Part shown: positions 1 through 8,579 of the stretch, piece after piece | Layout: every line of letters begins with the position of its first letter | Position numbering within the stretch: position 1 is the first letter of the stretch | Source: Lactiplantibacillus daoliensis | GTDB taxonomy: Bacteria > Bacillota > Bacilli > Lactobacillales > Lactobacillaceae | DNA: 64,000 nucleotides | Assembly (NCBI RefSeq): GCF_005405005.1 | Contig: NZ_BJDH01000004.1 | Location: 211,014-275,013 of the forward strand | Reading direction: 5' to 3' | Program-made: the position numbers and the translations under genes | The notes under the pieces: model-generated | What the model was told of the DNA's origin: nothing | Databases searched by the model: none | What the model saw: only the letters and a program-made list of their open reading frames with translations

Positions 1-102
1 ATTAAATAATGCTTCTTTAATCTTATCTGTCGTCGGCCGGGTTTGCATGCCGGGAACAGCTTTTAACCGGCGACCACCAAAATCTCCTGCTACAATCCGC
101 AT
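1..102 (-). CDS. rsmD: 16S rRNA (guanine966-N2)-methyltransferase RsmD, N-terminal part (cut by window edge)
   Basis: Only the first 34 codons are present; the gene runs off the left edge. The translated start reads [12 protein letters not shown] followed by [19 protein letters not shown], the characteristic N-terminus of RsmD/YhhF. The family methylates G966 of 16S rRNA using S-adenosylmethionine; the SAM-binding part lies outside the window. The ATG is preceded by a GGTGA-type ribosome binding site and begins 15 bases after the ylbG stop. The pair ylbG-rsmD (ylbG-ylbH) is conserved in Bacillus, which supports both calls and suggests cotranscription. Confidence 0.9.
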   Translation of the reverse strand, partial: MRIVAGDFGGRRLKAVPGMQTRPTTDKIKEALFN

Positions 103-117
103 TTATTTTCACCAACT

Positions 118-414
118 TTAATCTTCATCATCAACTGGCACACCTGTCTGGGGCTTAAAGAAGCCTTGATCAACCCGTTCACCGAAGTTCATATCGATAT
201 CCGGACGATAAGACGGTTCAACGCGTCGAACAAAATTTAATTTTTTAAGTTTGGCCATCGTGGGCTGCACTTGGGCTTCATCCATGTAAATAACGACATA
301 ATGTTGTTGGCGCGATTGATATTGAATCACACCATAACGCTTCAACTGTCGAATTTGTTTCATCGAATGCAGGTAAACAATCACCGAACGCCGTGGTTTT
401 ACTGTAAATTCCAT
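118..414 (-). CDS. ylbG: YlbG/UPF0298 (DUF2129) family small protein
   Basis: A 98-aa protein starting MEFTVKPRRSVIVYLHSMKQ, typical of the YlbG (UPF0298, DUF2129) family. The body alternates short beta strands and helices (VIVYLHS, YVVIYMD), with the conserved FVRRVEPSYRPDI-like segment near residues 62-74. The C-terminal 25 residues are acidic and probably disordered. The family's biochemical role is not firmly established. It lies directly upstream of rsmD, as in Bacillus. The ribosome binding site reads AGAGGTGG a few bases before the ATG, and a separate promoter lies about 36-64 bases upstream, so ylbG-rsmD can be expressed independently of pycA. Confidence 0.88.
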   Translation of the reverse strand: MEFTVKPRRSVIVYLHSMKQIRQLKRYGVIQYQSRQQHYVVIYMDEAQVQPTMAKLKKLNFVRRVEPSYRPDIDMNFGERVDQGFFKPQTGVPVDDED

Positions 415-449
415 CGAATAGCCACCTCTTTTACTTTCTATCTTTTTAA

Positions 450-478
450 ATGTTAGGCTAGATTACCACGTTCGTCAA
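450..478 (-). promoter_or_regulatory. Predicted promoter for ylbG-rsmD
   Basis: On the minus strand a TTGACG -35 (473-478) and a TAACAT -10 (450-455) are separated by 17 bases. The site lies between the pycA terminator and ylbG, which fits a fresh transcription start after termination. Confidence 0.5.
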
Positions 479-533
479 GGTTTAGTCTTTGCCTATAAAA
501 CTGCGTCCCTCAACAGAACGTCCCAAGTGACTA

Positions 534-569
534 AAAAGGTCTGAACCAGCTAACCGGTTCAGACCTTTT
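534..569 (-). terminator. Rho-independent terminator of pycA
   Basis: A near-perfect 14-bp stem (AAAAGGTCTGAACC pairing with GGTTCAGACCTTTT) with an 8-base loop, followed on the minus strand by a short T run. It starts 11 bases past the pycA stop and ends the ftsW-pycA transcript. Confidence 0.9.
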
Positions 570-580
570 CGAGGCAATTC

Positions 581-3500
581 CTATTTAGGTGTAATTTCTA
601 GCAATAGATCATCCGTTTGAATGACGTCACCAGCACTAACATACGTGTGTTCAATCACGCCATCTTCTGGTGCTTGAATCGTAGTTTCCATCTTCATCGC
701 TTCAGTAACCAACAATGGTTGGCCCTTCTTGACTGTGTCACCCTTCTTAACGAGGAGCTTCAAGACAGACCCGCTCATGGTTGCCCCAACTTCATTTTCG
801 TTGGTTGGTTCAGCCTTGCGCGTGCTGGCCGCCGTTTGATGGACTGAATTATCCTTAACAGTAATTTCTTGATTCTGACCGTTAATACTAAAGTACAACG
901 TCCGAATCCCATCAACATCCGGTTCACTGATTTGGTTCAATTTGACGATCATTGTCTTACCCTTGGCTAAGGCAACATCGACCGTTTCACCCAGCCGCAT
1001 CCCTTGGAAGAAGGTTGGCGTATCTAATAATGACACGTGCCCATATTGTTTGTGTTGCATTTGATAGTCCAAGAAGACTTTAGGATACAAGATATAACTC
1101 AAAACTTCTTGTTCCGACGGTTCATGCCCAATCTTAGGGGCTAATTCCGCTTTGGTCGCGTCAAAGTCAGCTGGTTTTGCCAAAGAACCTGGCCGAACTG
1201 TCAAGCCTTGACGACCTTTCAAGATAATCTTTTGTAACTTCTTCGGGAAACCGCCAACTGGTTGACCAATATTCCCAGCAAAGAAATTGATGACTGATTC
1301 AGGGAAATCTAGCTTTTCACCGTGATCGTAAACATCATCCGGCGTCAAGTTATTTTCAATCATAAATAAAGCCATATCACCAACCACTTTAGAACTTGGG
1401 GTTACTTTGATGATATCCCCAAACATGTCATTGACAGTCGCATACATTTCTTTAACTTCTTCCCAACGATCGCCTAAACCTAAGGCTTTGGCTTGTTGTT
1501 GTAAGTTAGAGTATTGACCACCTGGCATTTGGGTTTGATAAATATCGGTCTGTGGCCCAGTCATCCCATTTGAAAAATCTTGGTAGTAAGGTCGAATTCC
1601 TTGCCAATAACGATTGATTGTTTCCACATTTTCAATATCAACTGCGGGCTGCCGATCATTATGGGCTAAGGCGTAATACAACGAGCTCATTGACGGTTGA
1701 CTCGTCGTCCCCGACAAGGCACTGGTAGCGACGTCCACAACATCAACACCAGCATCCACGGCACGGGCATAGGTGAAAATCCCATTGCCAGTCGTATCAT
1801 GCGTGTGCAAATGGACTGGAACATCCAACGCGTCTTTTAAGGTCGCTACTAACTCGTAGGCAGCTTCTGGCTTCAAGACACCAGCCATATCCTTAATTGA
1901 AATAATATCAGAACCAATTGATTGTAAGTCCAACGCCAATTGCTTGTAGTAAGCCAGCGAGTACTTCTCGCGCTTAGGATCCATAATATCACCGGTGTAA
2001 CAAATCGTTCCTTCGGCAATTTTACCGGTTTCCTTAACCGCTTGAATACTCTTCTCCATCTGTGGCACCCAATTCAAACTATCAAAGATCCGGAAAACAT
2101 CAATCCCACTCTTGGCAGCTTCCAAGATAAACTCGCGAATCACATTATCTGGATAATTTTGATAGCCAACCGCATTGCTACCACGGAATAACATTTGGAA
2201 TAAGGTCCGTGGCATGGCCGTCCGTAATTTACGGAGCCGGTCCCACGGATTTTCATTCAAGAAACGATAGGCCACATCGAAGGTTGCGCCGCCCCACATT
2301 TCATACGAGAACAGTTCAGGTAAGGCCTTTTGTGACGCTTCTGCGACCGCTAACATATCTTTGGTCCGCATCCGTGTCGCAAACAAACTTTGGTGCGCAT
2401 CCCGCATGGTTGTATCGGTCAATAAGACTTCTTTTTTAGCTAACAACCAGCTTTGCAGACCAGCCACACCCTGTTCGTCTAAGACATCCTTGGCAGTCAC
2501 AATCTTTTTACTGATTGGGGCAAAATCATCTTTGAACTCAACATCTGGATAATACTTCTTAGAGTGTTGTGCCACGTCTGGGAACCCGTTAACCGTGGTA
2601 TTCCCGATATATTTCAGCATTTTATCTTCTTGCTGCGTATCATCTGGAAACTTAAATAATTCTGGTGTCAAATCGATAAAGCGAGTATTGGCTTCGCCTG
2701 CTTGAAACATGGGATGATCGATCACATTCAACATGAACGGAATATTGGTCTTCACGCCACGAATATCAAATTCAACGAGCACTCGGCGCATCTTGTGCAC
2801 GGCTGCCTTAAAGTTACGCGCCACAACACAGGCCTTGACCAATAATGAGTCAAAATATGGTGTTACCACCGCGCCAGAGTAAGTATTACCGGCATCCAAA
2901 CGAACCCCGTTACCACCTGGAGAACGGTACGTCTCAATGCGACCAGTGTCAGGCATAAAGTCATTGGCCGGATCTTCGGTCGTTACCCGACATTGAATCG
3001 CGGCACCTTTATAAGTTAAGGCATCTTGATGTGGTAAATGTAAATCTTCGAATAAATCACCGCCCATGGCAATCTTTAATTGCGCATGCACGATATCAAT
3101 TTCAGTAATCATTTCGGTGACAGTGTGTTCAACCTGCACGCGGGGGTTAACTTCCATAAAGTAGAATTGATCCCCTTCGACCAAAAATTCGACCGTTGCA
3201 GCGTTCAAATAATGGACATGCTTCATCAAACGAACCGCAGCATCACAAATGTTCTGACGCAATTCAATTGGTAAGGCGACAGCAGGCGCAAATTCAATCA
3301 CCTTTTGGTTACGACGTTGCACGGAGCAGTCCCGCTCGAATAAGTGCAAAATATTACCATGAGCGTCCCCTAAAATCTGAACCTCAATGTGTTTTGGATG
3401 AGCAATGAATTTTTCTAAGTAAATTTCGTCATCACCAAAAGACTGCATCGCTTCTGAACGGGCACGGTCGAACGCTTCTTGTAATTCGGAAGCTTCATGA

Positions 3501-4012
3501 ACGATCCGCATTCCACGACCACCGCCACCCATGGCAGCTTTGATCATGATTGGAAAACCATATTTTTTTGTGAATTGAAGTGCTTCATTCAAGCTAGTGA
3601 CCGGGTGCGTCGTGCTTGGAATCGTGGCAACACCGGCATCGGCCGCAACTTGTTTAGCCGTGATCTTATCACCGAACATTTCCAAGTGTTCCGGCGTTGG
3701 GCCGACAAAGGTCAAGCCTTCCTCAGCACAACGACGTGCAAAGGTCGCATTTTCGGATAAGAACCCGTAGCCAGGATGAATCGCATCAACGTCATTCTCC
3801 TTGGCAATCCGAATAATATCTTCAATATCTAAATAAGCTGCAATTGGTGCGAGGCCTTCACCGACTAAGTATGCTTCATCAGCCTTAAAACGGTGAACGG
3901 AAAATTCATCTTCTTTAGCGTAAATTGCCACGGTCTGTAGGCCTAATTCGTGACAAGCCCGGATAACCCGTGTCGCAATTTCACCACGGTTAGCAATTAA
4001 TACTTTCTTCAC
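581..4012 (-). CDS. pycA: Pyruvate carboxylase
   Basis: A 1143-aa, full-length single-chain pyruvate carboxylase, which makes oxaloacetate from pyruvate, bicarbonate and ATP using covalently bound biotin. The biotin carboxylase domain comes first (IANRGEIATR near the start, the ATP-grasp glycine loop GGGGRGMRIV near residue 165, MEVNPRVQVEHTVTE near 290). The carboxyltransferase domain follows from about 530 (LLTDTTMRDAHQS, later HLHTHDTTGNG). The biotinyl domain ends the protein, with EAMKMET placing the biotinylated lysine at about 1107. Start is GTG with GAGGGG six bases upstream. It follows ftsW by 31 bases with no terminator between them, so the two are probably cotranscribed. In lactobacilli oxaloacetate feeds aspartate synthesis because the TCA cycle is incomplete. 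Confidence 0.98.
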   Translation of the reverse strand: MKKVLIANRGEIATRVIRACHELGLQTVAIYAKEDEFSVHRFKADEAYLVGEGLAPIAAYLDIEDIIRIAKENDVDAIHPGYGFLSENATFARRCAEEGLTFVGPTPEHLEMFGDKITAKQVAADAGVATIPSTTHPVTSLNEALQFTKKYGFPIMIKAAMGGGGRGMRIVHEASELQEAFDRARSEAMQSFGDDEIYLEKFIAHPKHIEVQILGDAHGNILHLFERDCSVQRRNQKVIEFAPAVALPIELRQNICDAAVRLMKHVHYLNAATVEFLVEGDQFYFMEVNPRVQVEHTVTEMITEIDIVHAQLKIAMGGDLFEDLHLPHQDALTYKGAAIQCRVTTEDPANDFMPDTGRIETYRSPGGNGVRLDAGNTYSGAVVTPYFDSLLVKACVVARNFKAAVHKMRRVLVEFDIRGVKTNIPFMLNVIDHPMFQAGEANTRFIDLTPELFKFPDDTQQEDKMLKYIGNTTVNGFPDVAQHSKKYYPDVEFKDDFAPISKKIVTAKDVLDEQGVAGLQSWLLAKKEVLLTDTTMRDAHQSLFATRMRTKDMLAVAEASQKALPELFSYEMWGGATFDVAYRFLNENPWDRLRKLRTAMPRTLFQMLFRGSNAVGYQNYPDNVIREFILEAAKSGIDVFRIFDSLNWVPQMEKSIQAVKETGKIAEGTICYTGDIMDPKREKYSLAYYKQLALDLQSIGSDIISIKDMAGVLKPEAAYELVATLKDALDVPVHLHTHDTTGNGIFTYARAVDAGVDVVDVATSALSGTTSQPSMSSLYYALAHNDRQPAVDIENVETINRYWQGIRPYYQDFSNGMTGPQTDIYQTQMPGGQYSNLQQQAKALGLGDRWEEVKEMYATVNDMFGDIIKVTPSSKVVGDMALFMIENNLTPDDVYDHGEKLDFPESVINFFAGNIGQPVGGFPKKLQKIILKGRQGLTVRPGSLAKPADFDATKAELAPKIGHEPSEQEVLSYILYPKVFLDYQMQHKQYGHVSLLDTPTFFQGMRLGETVDVALAKGKTMIVKLNQISEPDVDGIRTLYFSINGQNQEITVKDNSVHQTAASTRKAEPTNENEVGATMSGSVLKLLVKKGDTVKKGQPLLVTEAMKMETTIQAPEDGVIEHTYVSAGDVIQTDDLLLEITPK

Positions 4013-4043
4013 CAGAAACCCCTCATTTCCAAATTAGATTGAC

Positions 4044-5210
4044 TTAACTCTCCTGACGAACTGCGGTAGCTCGCGAAATTTTTTCGATTGAACTGATATT
4101 AAGCACCAGTCCAAGTGAAAGCGTGAGTACCATCATACTGGAACCGCCGTAACTGACAAAGGGAAAAGTAACCCCTGTAATTGGAATCAAGCCGACGATT
4201 CCGCCAACATTAATAAATGCTTGAATGGTTAAATAAGCAGCCACTCCGTAACAAACCAACGTATTAAACGTGTTATTCGACCGCACACCGATATAAATCG
4301 TGCGCCCAACGATCACGAGTAATAAACCCATTACAAACAGAACCCCTAGTAGGCCCAGTTCTTCTGCTGTAATCGACATAATAAAATCAGTATTGGGTTC
4401 CGGTAAATAGCCACGTTTTTGCAAGCTATTCCCGATACCAACACCGGTAAAACCACCATTTGAAATGGCATAATATGAATTCACCAATTGCGTCCCAGCG
4501 CCAGAAGCCGTCTTAAACGGATTAATAAAGCCGAGAAAACGCCGCAATTGATACGAATTCGCTAACACACTTTGAGGAAGACGACTCATCATGGGAACCA
4601 AAATCCATTCAAATCCCACAACCGCAGTCGCGAAGACGCCAATCCCAAACAGATAGGACATCCCACTTGCAAATAAAATCACCGCGGCAATCGCCATATT
4701 GATGGTAGCACCCCCAATATCAGGTTGGATCACAATAAGTAAAATCATTGCTCCTAACATGATTATCTGTGCAGTCAAATCACGCAGTTTGGCAAACCCT
4801 AAGCGCTGTTCACGCTGCGCAATCATCATTGAGAGGTACACGATCAAGTAAAACTTACAAAACTCGGCTGGCTGAACGGAGATTGGTCCTAAAATGATCC
4901 AACCAGCAGCCCCATTGATTGATTTACCAAAGGCCCGGAGTATCACTAGTACACCAATCATAATGAATCCCAACCATCCCCATAGCCGTCCACGCTTGAA
5001 GTAATCAATCTTTAAGTTCATAACAAACAAGGCAATGCCCAGGCCCCCCACGACCCACACGAGCTGACGGATTAAATAACCCGTTGGAGATGACCCATTG
5101 TCTGCTGCAACGTACGAACTTGCGGAATAAACCATGACGATCCCGATACCACATAAAATGAGATATGGGATAAAGAGGACATAGTCCATGTTGTGCATTT
5201 TCTTTGACAT
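4044..5210 (-). CDS. ftsW: FtsW/RodA/SpoVE-family peptidoglycan glycosyltransferase (FtsW-like)
   Basis: A polytopic membrane protein of the SEDS family (about ten membrane segments), the lipid II polymerase that works with a class B PBP at the septum. Recognisable features are IVMVYSASS after the first membrane helix, QPDIGGATI near the middle, NTDFIMSITAEELGLLG and the C-terminal ITGVTFPFVSYGGSSM. I chose the ATG at 5210 (MSKKMHNMDYV) because AAGGTGGG lies 10 bases upstream. A GTG at 5225 would start inside that ribosome binding site. It is outside the dcw cluster and linked to pycA instead. A RodA role is possible, but position and sequence favour FtsW. Confidence 0.9.
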   Translation of the reverse strand: MSKKMHNMDYVLFIPYLILCGIGIVMVYSASSYVAADNGSSPTGYLIRQLVWVVGGLGIALFVMNLKIDYFKRGRLWGWLGFIMIGVLVILRAFGKSINGAAGWIILGPISVQPAEFCKFYLIVYLSMMIAQREQRLGFAKLRDLTAQIIMLGAMILLIVIQPDIGGATINMAIAAVILFASGMSYLFGIGVFATAVVGFEWILVPMMSRLPQSVLANSYQLRRFLGFINPFKTASGAGTQLVNSYYAISNGGFTGVGIGNSLQKRGYLPEPNTDFIMSITAEELGLLGVLFVMGLLLVIVGRTIYIGVRSNNTFNTLVCYGVAAYLTIQAFINVGGIVGLIPITGVTFPFVSYGGSSMMVLTLSLGLVLNISSIEKISRATAVRQES

Positions 5211-5290
5211 GACAGTCAATCCCACCTTAACTAATCTGAGTCGCTAAAACGTTATTAGCTGGCTCATTCTATAAAAGTTCGCTTGCAGTA

Positions 5291-5317
5291 ATTATAGCAT
5301 AGTCGCAATTACCGCAA
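5291..5317 (-). promoter_or_regulatory. Predicted extended -10 promoter for ftsW-pycA
   Basis: The minus strand has TGC-TATAAT (perfect -10 at 5291-5296 with an upstream TGn). Only weak -35 matches are present: GGTTGC at 17-base spacing or TTGCGG at 15. Confidence 0.7.
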
Positions 5318-5420
5318 CCTGTGAAATGATGAATTTGTCTCGTCTTTTTAAACTTTTTTAAGCAGCCAAATTTCCGCATTTAGTCTCCACACTCCGGGCA
5401 CTTAATTGACACATGATTGC

Positions 5421-5456
5421 AAAAAAAGCACGACCCCTTTTACGGAGTCGTGCTTT
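5421..5456 (-). terminator. Rho-independent terminator of typA
   Basis: The stem AAAGCACGAC/GTCGTGCTTT extends inward with G-T pairs, and a run of seven T follows on the minus strand. It lies 18 bases past the typA stop. Confidence 0.93.
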
Positions 5457-5474
5457 GAAGAAACGTGAATCAGC

Positions 5475-7313
5475 TTATTTAGCCATCTTACGTTTCTTGG
5501 CTTCTTTTTCACGTGAATTCGTGTTCAGAATCGTCTTACGTAAACGGACGTGTTCTGGTGTGATTTCACAGTATTCGTCACTGTTCAAGAATTCCAATGA
5601 TTCTTCAAGTGTCAAATGAGTAGGCGTCTTGATTGTTGCAGTCAAGTCCTTGTTTGATGAACGAACGTTGGTCATGTTCTTACCTTTAGTGATATTAACT
5701 GAAATATCATTTTCACGGCTGTTTTGACCAACAATCATCCCTTCATAGACATCAGTACCTGGGTCAACAAAGATCGTCCCACGTTCTTCGATACCCATCG
5801 TAGCGTACGTCGTGGTCTTACCTTGGTTAATTGAAACTAAGGCACCATTCCGACGGCCAGGGTTCCAGTTCTTAATAACTGGGGCATACTTAGCATACGT
5901 ATGGTTCATGATACCGTAACCACGCGTTAATGATAAGAATTCAGTTGAGTAACCGATCAAGCCACGTGAAGGTGCTAAGAAAGTCAAACGAGTTTGACCA
6001 TTCCCAGTACTTTCCATGTTCTTCATTTCACCCTTACGTTGTGACAAGGTATCAATGATGGCACCGGTATATTCATCTGGTGTATCGATTTGAACGGATT
6101 CGAATGGTTCGCTCCGAACACCTTCAACATCACGATAGATAACTTCTGGACGAGATGCTTGTAATTCATAACCTTCACGCCGTAACGTTTCGATTAAGAT
6201 TGACAAATGCAATTCCCCACGACCAGAAACGACCCATGAACCAGGTTCGTCAGTATCGTCAACACGCAATGACACATCTGTTTCCAATTCTGACTTCAAA
6301 CGTAATTCCAATTGACGAGCAGTCACGAATTTACCTTCTTTACCGGCAAAAGGTGAAGAGTTCGTTCCAAATGTCATTTGTAAGGTTGGTTCATCGATCC
6401 GTAAGATTGGTAAAGCTTCTGGGTTACTTGAATCAGCAACCGTTTCACCAACGTTAATATCTTCCATCCCGGAAACGGCAACCAAGTCACCAGCGTGGGC
6501 TTCGTTGATTTCCAAACGTTGTAAACCGAAGAAACCGAATAACTTAGTGACCCGGAAGTTCTTCTTGCTACCGTCAAGCTTCATAACAGCAACACTGTCA
6601 CCAACTTTGATGGTTCCACGGAAGACCCGGCCAATCCCAACACGACCAACATAGTCATTATAATCAAGTAAAGCAACTTGGAATTGTAATGATTCGTCGG
6701 AGTTGTCAATTGGTGCTGGAATCGTCTTGATAATGGTATCGAAGACTGGTTTCATGGTGTGTTCTTGTTTTTTGGGATCTGATTCGTAGCTTGAAGTCCC
6801 GTTTAAAGCTGAAACGTAAACAACTGGGAAGTCTAATTGAGATTCGTCAGCGCCTAATTCGATGAATAGGTCTAAGACTTCGTCAACAACTTCTTCAGGA
6901 CGAGCACCTGGGCGGTCAATCTTATTGATAACCACGATAGGCGTCAAATGTTGTTCCAAGGCCTTTTTCAAGACGAAACGCGTTTGTGGCATTGTCCCTT
7001 CAAAAGCATCAACAACTAATAAGACCCCATCGACCATGCGCATGATCCGTTCAACTTCACCACCGAAGTCAGCATGTCCTGGTGTATCCAAAATGTTAAT
7101 TTGTTTGTCGCCGTAACGTACGGCCGTGTTCTTTGAAAGGATCGTGATACCGCGTTCCTTTTCAATGGCATTAGTGTCCATCGCCCGATCATCAATCTGG
7201 ACGTGTTCATCTAAGGTATCCGATTGTTTAAGCATTTCGTTAACCAAGGTTGTCTTACCATGGTCAACGTGGGCAATAATGGCAATGTTGCGGATATCAT
7301 CTCTAAATTTCAA
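5475..7313 (-). CDS. typA: Translational GTPase TypA/BipA
   Basis: A 612-aa ribosome-associated GTPase of the EF-G/LepA group, implicated in ribosome assembly and stress or low-temperature growth. The G domain has [13 protein letters not shown] (P-loop, about residues 9-21), EKERGITI (switch I), [13 protein letters not shown] (DxxG) and [13 protein letters not shown] (NKxD). The domain II barrel, the EF-G-like domains and the TypA-specific C-terminal domain ([12 protein letters not shown]) follow. I chose TTG at 7313 (MKFRDDIRN, the usual family start) because AAAGGAAG lies seven bases upstream; the upstream ATG at 7331 directly abuts a GAAGG. The operon is single-gene, with its own promoter and terminator. 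Confidence 0.97.
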   Translation of the reverse strand: MKFRDDIRNIAIIAHVDHGKTTLVNEMLKQSDTLDEHVQIDDRAMDTNAIEKERGITILSKNTAVRYGDKQINILDTPGHADFGGEVERIMRMVDGVLLVVDAFEGTMPQTRFVLKKALEQHLTPIVVINKIDRPGARPEEVVDEVLDLFIELGADESQLDFPVVYVSALNGTSSYESDPKKQEHTMKPVFDTIIKTIPAPIDNSDESLQFQVALLDYNDYVGRVGIGRVFRGTIKVGDSVAVMKLDGSKKNFRVTKLFGFFGLQRLEINEAHAGDLVAVSGMEDINVGETVADSSNPEALPILRIDEPTLQMTFGTNSSPFAGKEGKFVTARQLELRLKSELETDVSLRVDDTDEPGSWVVSGRGELHLSILIETLRREGYELQASRPEVIYRDVEGVRSEPFESVQIDTPDEYTGAIIDTLSQRKGEMKNMESTGNGQTRLTFLAPSRGLIGYSTEFLSLTRGYGIMNHTYAKYAPVIKNWNPGRRNGALVSINQGKTTTYATMGIEERGTIFVDPGTDVYEGMIVGQNSRENDISVNITKGKNMTNVRSSNKDLTATIKTPTHLTLEESLEFLNSDEYCEITPEHVRLRKTILNTNSREKEAKKRKMAK

Positions 7314-7376
7314 AATTGATCTTCCTTTCATCCTTCAAAAATTCTAACTATCCGATTGATAGCAGAAATCTTACAT

Positions 7377-7405
7377 ATATTAATACAATCTGGCATTACT
7401 ATCAA
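7377..7405 (-). promoter_or_regulatory. Predicted promoter for typA
   Basis: TTGATA (7400-7405), a 17-base spacer and TAATAT (7377-7382) on the minus strand. The -35 sits inside a nested inverted repeat (7392-7438). Confidence 0.55.
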
Positions 7406-7465
7406 GTGACACGTGCGCCTTGATTGACGCGTAATGCCGTTTTCATCGGCTTTCATCAATTGGCA

Positions 7466-7494
7466 TAAAAAAACTGTGACGGATGGGTCACAGT
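7466..7494 (-). terminator. Rho-independent terminator of the LDH-like/UPF0223/IMPase operon
   Basis: An 8-bp perfect stem ACTGTGAC/GTCACAGT with a 6-base loop, followed by seven T on the minus strand, just after the IMPase-family stop codon. Confidence 0.9.
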
Positions 7495-7502
7495 CACACC
7501 GT

Positions 7503-8279
7503 TCATCTGACAATTGTCAAAATAGCACGTTGCGCACTTTTAGTCGCTATTAGTACAGCACCAGATGATAACATATTTACGGGCTTGCCGTCAACTTGTG
7601 AAACAACCAGCCCTAACGTTTCAGCTAACACTCGCCCGGCAGCAAAGTCCCATGGGCGTAGATAAGACAGGTAACCGACCAATTCGCCAGCTAAGACTTG
7701 ACTAATCTGAATGCCAGCACTACCCATAATTCTTGGGCCTAAACTAGCATGTGCGATCGCCTGCATCGCATAACGATCGTGAATAAGTAACGGCCCACTG
7801 GCACCAAACAACCCATCAGCCAAGGCCAGGTCAGCCGGCGCCTTTAGTGGCTTTGAATTGACCGTCACACCTAGTTCAGGGCCACCAGCAAACAACCGAT
7901 CCGCCATCACATCATAGATATATCCCAGCGTTGGTTCACCGTCAATATAATACCCAATCATCATGGCAAAGTGGTCGCGCTGATGCACAAAATTCATGGT
8001 CCCATCAATGGGGTCCACGATCCAAACATGTCCAGCCATTGACGTCACGTTGTCGCCTAAACCTTCTTCGCCAAGAATTTGGGCATGCGGATCTAGTTGG
8101 CGCAACCCATGGACTAAAAAGTCCTCGTTACTCTTGTCAACATTAGTCACCAAATCTTTGCGACTAGTCTTTTGAGCGACCGTTAACTGGGTCCCCATCT
8201 GAGCCAAGACGTGTGTCCGAGCTTCTTGAAGTAACCCCTGCACGGTGTCATTTAATTGTTGTAATGTTGTGATTGCCAC
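7503..8279 (-). CDS. Inositol monophosphatase-family protein (SuhB/IMPase)
   Basis: About 258 aa with the IMPase/FBPase metal-dependent phosphatase signatures: ILGEEGLGD (metal-binding Glu-Glu), VWIVDPIDGTMNFVH (the DPxDGT motif, near residues 82-93) and PWDFAAGRVLAE (C-terminal metal-ligand Asp). All expected metal ligands are present, so it is probably an active Mg-dependent sugar- or inositol-phosphate phosphatase; the substrate cannot be read from sequence. I favour the GTG at 8279 because AGGTG lies about six bases upstream. A GTG at 8288, directly after the preceding stop, is the alternative. It is the last gene of a tightly packed three-gene operon. Confidence 0.9.
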   Translation of the reverse strand: MAITTLQQLNDTVQGLLQEARTHVLAQMGTQLTVAQKTSRKDLVTNVDKSNEDFLVHGLRQLDPHAQILGEEGLGDNVTSMAGHVWIVDPIDGTMNFVHQRDHFAMMIGYYIDGEPTLGYIYDVMADRLFAGGPELGVTVNSKPLKAPADLALADGLFGASGPLLIHDRYAMQAIAHASLGPRIMGSAGIQISQVLAGELVGYLSYLRPWDFAAGRVLAETLGLVVSQVDGKPVNMLSSGAVLIATKSAQRAILTIVR

Positions 8280-8288
8280 TTGCTTCAC

Positions 8289-8579
8289 CTAGTCTCGATA
8301 TTGAAAACGCTGTTTGTCGGTCGTTTGTGCCGCTTGCATCGTTTTGTAGATGCTTAAGCCAGACGCCGCTTCAAAAGCACGCCCCAGTTGCTTCTCTTCT
8401 GATTTAGCGGTGACAATCGTTTTAAAAGCGCGATACGCTGCTAATAATTCTGCTGTGGGCACACTACTATCATTGGCGGCTTCAATCTGTTCATAAAACT
8501 TGCTCACCGTAATAATTTCGGCGGTCGTCCAAGCGTCATTCAATGGATATTGATAATTCTCAGGCCTGTTCATTGTCAT
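8289..8579 (-). CDS. UPF0223 family protein (YktA-like)
   Basis: A 96-aa all-helical small protein with NYQYPLNDAWTTAEI at the start, matching the UPF0223 (YktA) family, whose function is unknown. The start at 8579 (MTMNRPENY) is preceded by AGGGGAG about ten bases upstream. The gene overlaps the end of the upstream LDH-like gene by 20 bases, suggesting translational coupling, and is followed directly by the IMPase-family gene. UPF0223 and IMPase genes are also neighbours in other Firmicutes (yktA-yktC region in Bacillus), which supports both calls. Confidence 0.85.
   Translation of the reverse strand: MTMNRPENYQYPLNDAWTTAEIITVSKFYEQIEAANDSSVPTAELLAAYRAFKTIVTAKSEEKQLGRAFEAASGLSIYKTMQAAQTTDKQRFQYRD

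Noticed and set aside
6374..6577. Alternative frames within typA suggesting a frameshift
   Set aside because: The typA frame is continuous across the whole gene with all motifs in order; these are ordinary shadow frames.
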